DNA of 64,000 nucleotides from contig DATFYM010000168.1 of NCBI GenBank assembly GCA_035315065.1, positions 1 to 64,000 of the forward strand, given 5' to 3'. Below, one piece after another: positions 60,304-64,000 of this stretch (the first letter of the stretch is position 1; each line of letters begins with the position of its first letter). Both the position numbers and the translations under genes were made by a program. The notes under the pieces are model-generated. The model was given only the letters and a program-made list of their open reading frames with translations. It did no database searches and was not told where the DNA came from. The DNA is from DATFYM01 sp035315065 (GTDB lineage: Bacteria; Acidobacteriota; Terriglobia; UBA7540).

Positions 60304-62175
60304 TCAAAACGGCGCCGGCAGCACCGGCGGCCGGTCTCTTGACTTCTCCTTCTTCTGCACTTCGATCTGCGACACCAGAACCCCAGGCGACGAAGCCGAG
60401 ACCTCGATCGATCCGGACTCGGCGCCGCAGATGCCATTGAAGGTGGCCATCTCGTTGTCGCCGGCCACGATGCGGCTGAAGGTGGTGAGCGGAGTCCCGA
60501 TCAGGTCCACGCCGCGGACGAGTTCCTGGTGGCCGTCAGTATAAATGCGATAGACCATCACCGGCAGGACGGTAAACGCATTGGGAGTGCTGCGGCCGGT
60601 GAGGGTGAAGCCGCCCTGGATGTCATCGAAGTACAAGCCCCAGGGCTTGTTCTCCTTTTTGATCTGGTCAATCAGCATCTGCTTGAGCGCGGTGTGCGAG
60701 ATGGGATGATCCACCTCGACAATCAGGTTCGACTGGCGTCCCACCGTAAAGTAACCCTGCTGCTTGCGGCCGTGGCCATTGGAATGAGGGAACCCCTCGA
60801 TGGGCGAGCGTGACATCAGAAAATTCTTGAAGATGCCGTGATCCACCACGGTCACGCGCTGCCCCTTGACGCCCTGATTGTCGCAAACGTAGTAGCCCGC
60901 CAAGTCAGTGGTCCCCAGCTTCTGCAACGTGGGGTCGGAAATGACGGAGAAATTGTCGGGCAGGAACTTCTCGCCCACCTTCCTCGCAAACGTCTGTCCT
61001 TCCTGCTCGCCCTTCTGGCGGTGGCCTTCGATGCGATGCCCGAAGACCTCATGAAAAAAGACCCCACTGGCACGGCCGGAGAGGATGGCCGGCCCAGTGT
61101 AAGGGTCCACCACCGGCGCGGTGCGCAGCGCCTGGAGATCCTTGATCATCTGCGCCACGGTGCCCAGCACCGCCGCATCCGAGGGCAGCCCCTCCGGCTC
61201 GAAGGCAAAAAACGATTCATAGCGCGGCAGGTCCATGCCGTCGTCCGCCTTGGTGTAGGCGGAGACGTAGAGATGATAGAAAGGCAGGGAGACAATGGTT
61301 TCCGTCCCTTCGCTGTTCACGTACCACCGCGTTTCAATGTCGAGAATCAACGAGGCGTTGGCGGCATAGATGTTCCCATACTGGGCGAACGGCGCTGTAT
61401 ACTTGCGCAGCTTGTCCTCCCAGGCGTGCCGGTCAATCCGCGGGGTGAGCGGTTGGGCGTAGTACTGAGTGGTCGGCTCGTGGGAGAAGTCGTCGGACTT
61501 GTCTTCCAGCTCCGTTTTCACCTGCACGTCGATCTTTACCTTCGCCAGTTGCTCCGTCGCCTGCTTGTATTTGAGGTCGGTGTTGTACCAGAGAACGCTT
61601 CGGAGAGCATCGGGATCAGCTTCGATCGGAACATAAATCATGACAGGCTGTTGCCCGCCGCCGGTCTCACGCATCAAGTGCGTATTGTCGAGGTGAGGAT
61701 CGCCCACACGCAGATCGATATCGAGTTGGCGGTTGGTGTTTTGCTCGCTGTTCACCAACTTACCGAACGACGCGCTCACCCTCACCGTTTGGTCGTCCGT
61801 GATTTCGTAGCTCAAGAAGTACGGCGGCGCGGGCTGGCTCTTAAAGGTTCGCAGGGACCGGTCGAGCTCGGCTTTCATGGCCTGAAGAATGGGCGATGAG
61901 GCCGCTTCGGGAGAGTAAGCGCAAGACGTAAGATCGTAAGCAGAAGGCGGAAGGCAGAAAGCAGAAGGCAGAAGAGCATTGGCGGTTGATCCCGCCATGC
62001 GGGAATGATTGACGATTGAAAACCAGGAGCGGCTTGCGTCTTCGCTTCCAATCGTCAATCGGCAATCTGCAATCGGCAATAGGGTAGTTCCCTGCCCGGG
62101 AACCTGCGTGGCCGTGACCGCGACGATCATCGAGAGTGCCAAACCAGAAAGCAGCGCTGCAAAACGCAATTTCAC
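60304..62175 (-). CDS. Exported TldD-like metallopeptidase
   Basis: This 623-residue protein is the catalytic partner of the TldE-like protein encoded at 56856-58640. The TldD metal motif HEVFGHRIEGH is intact near residues 375-385, preceded by AILSGRASGVFF. A genuine signal peptide (FAALLSGLALSMIVAVTA) lies at the start. Between the signal peptide and the mature domain about 60 residues are encoded by repeat sequence (ATCGTCAATC and GCAGAAGGCGGAAGGCAG units), so this part is an in-frame insertion. The GTG start has GGGGGTGA upstream. Export from the cytoplasm is unusual, as Escherichia coli TldD is cytoplasmic. Confidence 0.93.
   Translation of the reverse strand: MKLRFAALLSGLALSMIVAVTATQVPGQGTTLLPIADCRLTIGSEDASRSWFSIVNHSRMAGSTANALLPSAFCLPPSAYDLTSCAYSPEAASSPILQAMKAELDRSLRTFKSQPAPPYFLSYEITDDQTVRVSASFGKLVNSEQNTNRQLDIDLRVGDPHLDNTHLMRETGGGQQPVMIYVPIEADPDALRSVLWYNTDLKYKQATEQLAKVKIDVQVKTELEDKSDDFSHEPTTQYYAQPLTPRIDRHAWEDKLRKYTAPFAQYGNIYAANASLILDIETRWYVNSEGTETIVSLPFYHLYVSAYTKADDGMDLPRYESFFAFEPEGLPSDAAVLGTVAQMIKDLQALRTAPVVDPYTGPAILSGRASGVFFHEVFGHRIEGHRQKGEQEGQTFARKVGEKFLPDNFSVISDPTLQKLGTTDLAGYYVCDNQGVKGQRVTVVDHGIFKNFLMSRSPIEGFPHSNGHGRKQQGYFTVGRQSNLIVEVDHPISHTALKQMLIDQIKKENKPWGLYFDDIQGGFTLTGRSTPNAFTVLPVMVYRIYTDGHQELVRGVDLIGTPLTTFSRIVAGDNEMATFNGICGAESGSIEVSASSPGVLVSQIEVQKKEKSRDRPPVLPAPF
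61935..62083. repeat. Heptamer arrays inserted within the TldD-like coding region
   Basis: GCAGAAGGCGGAAGGCAGAA (about 61940-61975), then TGACGATTGAAAA (about 62009-62021) facing CCAATCGTCAATCGGCAATC (about 62048-62078). All are in frame with the gene. Confidence 0.85.
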
Positions 62176-62267
62176 CAGTCACCCCCGGCACTGGCATCGT
62201 AGTTCGGACGGCCAGACGACGTCAATGGAATTGAGGTTCGTAGCCCGGCGTGAGAGCGTGTGAAGAA

Positions 62268-62380
62268 ATCAAACACAGAGGCACGGAGACACAGAGAAGA
62301 GAAAGAGAATGACACGAAGATGTCTTTTATTTCTCGACGTTTCCCATTTTCCTTTGTGCCTCTCTGTCTCTGTGTTGAAG
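62268..62380. repeat. CACAGAG inverted repeat 1
   Basis: AAACACAGAGGCACGGAGAC faces GTGCCTCTCTGTCTCTGTGT. This is the dispersed hairpin type common in many environmental bacterial genomes. Confidence 0.85.
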
Positions 62381-62429
62381 GCACCTTCGCAATTACCTCA
62401 CAGCGCGGCCCTGCGGGCCGCAACCAAAG

Positions 62430-62551
62430 ACCTCAACACAGAGTTCACTGAGGCTTCACAGAGGCCACGGAGAAGAAAGCCAACAATGCGGCCCTGCTCT
62501 TCGTCTTCTCCGTGACCTCGGTGAGCCCTCCGTGAACTCTGTGTTGAGCTC
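62430..62551. repeat. CACAGAG inverted repeat 2
   Basis: CTCAACACAGAGTTCACTGA and CACAGAGGCCACGGAGAAGA face TCTTCTCCGTGACCTCGGTG and CCTCCGTGAACTCTGTGTTG. Confidence 0.88.
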
Positions 62552-62979
62552 TTTTTCTTGGTGCGCCGTGGAATCCGAAGCTCACATTCTTCGCGGCCCA
62601 CAAAGAATTTGCGAGATAGTAGTACACCCTCCCGCGCCTTGGGCTACGCTCTATCGCCCCTTCGGGGCTTGACGCCCTGTATTTACGAAAGACGGCACCT
62701 CAATTAGATCAAAGGAAGCGCCTAATCACGGCAGCGGTTCATGGAAAAAGCGGCTTTCAAGAAACTGCTCAAGGTATTTCATTCCCCCGTCGATAACACT
62801 CACGGATGACCATTGCTTTGCATGATGCATTTGAACTGCGCTTGGACGTTAAGCGGCCGGCCGAGTCAATCTCCCCGTCGAGTCCACGCCGCTTTTTTGC
62901 TGGTTACGAGTGACCACCAACTACGATCCCGACCACGGACGGCCTGCGAGGTCGCTTTCACCTGAGGGGGTTCATTAAG

Positions 62980-64000
62980 ATGAAGCGCGCATCTATTCTG
63001 ATCTTTGCTCTGTACTTTTGGACGACGCTTGCAGCCGCCGCGCCGGCGAGTGCTGTAAATGCCGACCCGCAAGCAAGCCCGCTCCGAGTGCCGGACGCGG
63101 GACAAAGCGAGTTGGCTACCCTCAGGGGCAATACGCGCCCGGAAGCAAAGGCGGCTAACGATCGCGGGCGGGTCTCCGATGACCTGATGCTCAGCCACAT
63201 GATTCTTCAGTTGCGCCGGACTCCGGAGCGGGAGCAAGCCCTTCAGCAATTCATCAAGGATATCCACGACCCCACGTCGCCGCTCTTTCACCATTGGATC
63301 ACAGCGTCGGAATTCGGGCAGAAGTACGGCGCTACCTCGGCTGGAATCGCTGCGGTGACGGTTTGGCTCGAGTCGCAGGGGTTCGAAGTCAACCCGGTCT
63401 ATCCCAACCAACTGGTTATCGATTTCAGCGGCTCGGCAGGTCAGATTCGCCAAGCCTTCCACACGGAGATCCATCACCTGCAGGTGAAAGGCGAGGACCA
63501 TATCGCCAATATGAGCGACCCGCAGATTCCGGCGGGGCTGGCGTCAACGGTGGCGGGCGTCGTTTCCCTGAATGACTTCCGGCCTCACAGGATGCTCAAG
63601 CAGCGCGCCAATTACACGGCCGGGAACGGCTACGAGGTGGTTGTGCCGGCGGACTTGGCGACGATCTATAACCTGAACCCAGCTTTTGCGGCGGGCTATT
63701 CAGGCCAAGGCCAAACGATCGTGTTGATTGAAGATACCGATCTCTACACCGCGGCGGATTGGAATACCTTCCGCTCCGTCATGGGCCTTGCCTCAGCTTA
63801 CCCCCTTGGCTCTCTGACCCAGGTTCACCCAAGCAGCCCCACGAATAACTGCACAGACCCCGGGTACAACGGTGACGATATCGAAGCGGCACTGGACGTG
63901 GAATGGGCAAGCGCAGCGGCTCCCAGCGCGACCATCGAGCTGGCGGCCTGTGCAGACACTTACACCAACTTCGGCGGCTTCATAGCGCTTCAGAACCTCC
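62980..64000 (+). CDS. S53 family (kumamolisin-type) serine-carboxyl protease, 5' part
   Basis: The reading frame is open to the window end (340 codons seen). A signal peptide (ILIFALYFWTTLAAAAPASA) is followed by the pro-peptide domain (FIKDIHDPTSPLFHHWITAS, FGQKYGATSAGIAAVTVWLE, VIDFSGSAGQIRQAFHTEI, GVVSLNDFRPH). Then the catalytic domain begins (YNLNPAFAAGYSGQGQTIVL). The Glu and Asp of the triad are in GDDIEAALDVEWA; the Ser in the SGTS motif lies beyond the window. Such acid-active secreted proteases are abundant in acidobacteria. The ATG at 62980 follows GGGGG about 10 bp upstream. Confidence 0.93.
   Translation, partial: MKRASILIFALYFWTTLAAAAPASAVNADPQASPLRVPDAGQSELATLRGNTRPEAKAANDRGRVSDDLMLSHMILQLRRTPEREQALQQFIKDIHDPTSPLFHHWITASEFGQKYGATSAGIAAVTVWLESQGFEVNPVYPNQLVIDFSGSAGQIRQAFHTEIHHLQVKGEDHIANMSDPQIPAGLASTVAGVVSLNDFRPHRMLKQRANYTAGNGYEVVVPADLATIYNLNPAFAAGYSGQGQTIVLIEDTDLYTAADWNTFRSVMGLASAYPLGSLTQVHPSSPTNNCTDPGYNGDDIEAALDVEWASAAAPSATIELAACADTYTNFGGFIALQNL

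Larger units (their letters stand above)
62176..62979. other. Intergenic region with CACAGAG hairpins
   Basis: No gene is seen. Two hairpins of the CACAGAG type are listed separately. The rest (62620-62979) has no recognisable element. Confidence 0.6.

Noticed and set aside
59896..60440. Two overlapping plus-strand frames of 148 and 135 codons
   Set aside because: They encode only the heptamer array (LLPSAYCLLPSA repeated) and run antisense into the TldD-like gene; no start signal or family features.

Overview
The window most likely comes from an Acidobacteriota genome, probably a soil or sediment member close to the Terriglobia/Koribacter group. This is an inference. It rests on the GC-rich codon use, several secreted proteins with carboxypeptidase-regulatory-like domains and an outer-membrane receptor of that type, a kumamolisin-type S53 protease, a PVM-like microcompartment locus, and the palindrome built on CATTCTGAGCGAAGCGAAG. 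No rRNA or tRNA gene was recognised, so the assignment is not anchored.

Layout. 0.6-3.0 kb: glutamate dehydrogenase and a nuclease-like protein. 3.1-5.5 kb: a compact microcompartment locus (class II aldolase with a C-terminal encapsulation-like helix, one BMC-H, three BMC-P). 5.7-8.7 kb: an M2 peptidase and a Fic protein. 8.8-11.9 kb: ruvC, ruvA and ruvB, with a ParDE toxin-antitoxin pair between ruvA and ruvB. 12.1-18.5 kb: very large secreted repeat proteins, one broken by a frameshift. 18.5-20.0 kb: a repeat-filled spacer. 20-25 kb: an endonuclease/exonuclease/phosphatase protein, then folK, a deoxynucleoside kinase, panB and panC, with a candidate structured RNA before panB. 25.2-30.2 kb: a carboxypeptidase-regulatory-like protein, a rhodanese and a GH2 glycosidase. 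30.3-42.2 kb, minus strand: a giant TPR membrane protein and a tight operon of four alkaline-phosphatase-superfamily enzymes with two small partners. 42.8-45.8 kb: cytochrome c and a lytic transglycosylase. 46.7-51.5 kb: VapBC, a serine hydrolase, a ParA/AlbA_2 gene pair and a SEFIR-TPR pseudogene. 51.6-56.7 kb: an ECF sigma/anti-sigma pair divergent from a DoxX gene, then a Cys-rich secreted protein and a TonB-type receptor. 56.9-62.2 kb: an exported TldE/TldD-like pair separated by a uracil-DNA-glycosylase-like gene and a four-helix-bundle (S23/bAvd-like) gene. 63-64 kb: an S53 protease cut by the window end.

The most striking structure is not a gene. Many gaps between genes, and even the ends of coding regions, carry imperfect tandem arrays with a 7-bp period. 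These are usually arranged as two facing arms that could form a long hairpin. Each locus uses its own heptamer word, but the architecture is constant, and several loci nest one word inside another. The arrays supply the last residues and stop codons of several genes, sit between every shell gene of the microcompartment locus, encode what looks like the signal peptide of the TldE-like protein, interrupt the N-terminus of the TldD-like protein, and flank the UDG-like/four-helix-bundle pair in inverted orientation. A second dispersed family of about 95 bp, built on CCGAACCCAAATT, occurs at 19.4, 19.7 and 46.3 kb. The heptamer-array system and its possible link to the four-helix-bundle gene is the best candidate here for something undescribed.
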